From Cristatella mucedo (Eukaryota > Bryozoa > Phylactolaemata > Cristatellidae): a DNA stretch of 64,000 nucleotides. The notes beneath the pieces were generated by a model that worked only from the letters and a program-made list of their open reading frames with translations, searched no databases and was not told the DNA's origin. Where the stretch lies: contig WPIO01000186.1 in NCBI GenBank assembly GCA_009760855.2, forward strand, positions 60,001 to 124,000, in the 5' to 3' direction. Below, piece after piece: positions 63,743 through 64,000 of the stretch (position 1 is the stretch's first letter; each line of letters opens with the position of its first letter). The position numbers and the translations under genes are program-made.

Positions 63743-64000
63743 TATGTATTGTATGCCGGCTCCAGACTTGTGACCGTAAGGTCAAGGGAGCGTGTTGTTC
63801 GTATGTACATGTGTATGTTATTATGTATGTATTGTATGCCGGCTCCTCTGATGAGCCTGTGATGTGGTATGGACACAGGCCGGTAACCAGCTGGTGGCCA
63901 GATGGTGGATTCACCATCAGGTTAGGCCAGTGCATTGCTGCCGTCCGCCTGTGTTGTGGCATGGACTAGCTGGTGGCCAGATAGTGGATTCATCATCAGG
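63743..64000. repeat. Direct repeats at the window end
   Basis: TATGTATTGTATGCCGGCTC occurs near 63743 and 63826. A 33-bp segment starting AGCTGGTGGCCAGAT occurs at 63889-63921 and 63968-64000 (79-bp spacing). The array may continue beyond the window. Confidence 0.7.

Overview
This window looks like nuclear DNA of an invertebrate animal. The evidence is GT-AG split exons, an Ig-like exon in the animal 1-1 phase, many CR1/L2-type LINE copies, tRNA-headed SINEs and LTR retroelement debris. I see no bacterial operons, no Shine-Dalgarno-led genes and no CRISPR array. The species cannot be fixed from the sequence; a marine or non-bilaterian invertebrate is a guess. Roughly two thirds of the window can be assigned to repeats. 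No complete host gene is present.

Repeat families, named here for convenience. LINE-A is a CR1/L2-type LINE whose 3' end is a double hairpin (AAAGCGCC ... GGGCGCTTT around AGAGA ... TCTCT) followed by (ATT)n; about 30 copies occur on both strands. The longest is 29655-32475 and the best preserved is 50293-51500. LINE-B is a second CR1/L2-type LINE ending in (TGTAA)n. SINE-A is a tRNA-like SINE with an intact B box and a GCTG/CAGC tail. SINE-B is a tRNA-like SINE whose 3' end copies the LINE-A hairpin. LTR-X is a GC-rich LTR element with gag-like and retropepsin remnants and TGTAACGCC-type LTR starts (6.0-10.1, 52.9-55.2 and 62.3-63.7 kb). A separate Ty3/gypsy element lies on the minus strand (57.7-58.9 kb, with gag at 61.8-62.3 kb).

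Layout: 1-5 kb holds LINE 5' and 3' fragments and a probable last exon of a receptor-like gene (4063-4217). 5-10 kb holds a foldback repeat, LINE-B and LTR-X. 10-21 kb is mostly LINE-A, with an unassigned stretch at 15.5-18.1 kb. 21-41 kb has widely spaced plus-strand exon candidates: Ig-like at 21187-21537, a Cys-rich ectodomain-like exon at 33306-33638, a possible membrane segment at 40427-40506 and a tail-like frame at 40579-40818. The gaps between them are filled by LINEs and SINEs. 41-48 kb is nested LINE-A and LINE-B. 48678-49120 has a possible gene start (MAEQ, then a second exon). 49.6-52.6 kb is an inverted LINE-A pair followed by LINE-B. 52.9-55.2 kb is LTR-X with a 37-copy 14-bp minisatellite. 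55-64 kb is LINE-A, a 21-bp minisatellite, gypsy, nested LINEs and a second LTR-X copy.

The most interesting host signal is the set of plus-strand exons that share phase-1 borders. They may belong to one or two tandem genes for Ig-type membrane receptors with tyrosine-containing tails. The most interesting repeat signals are the SINE-B/LINE-A shared tail, the minisatellite inside an LTR with an LTR-LTR junction, and two neighbouring LINE-A copies carrying SINE-A at the same site.
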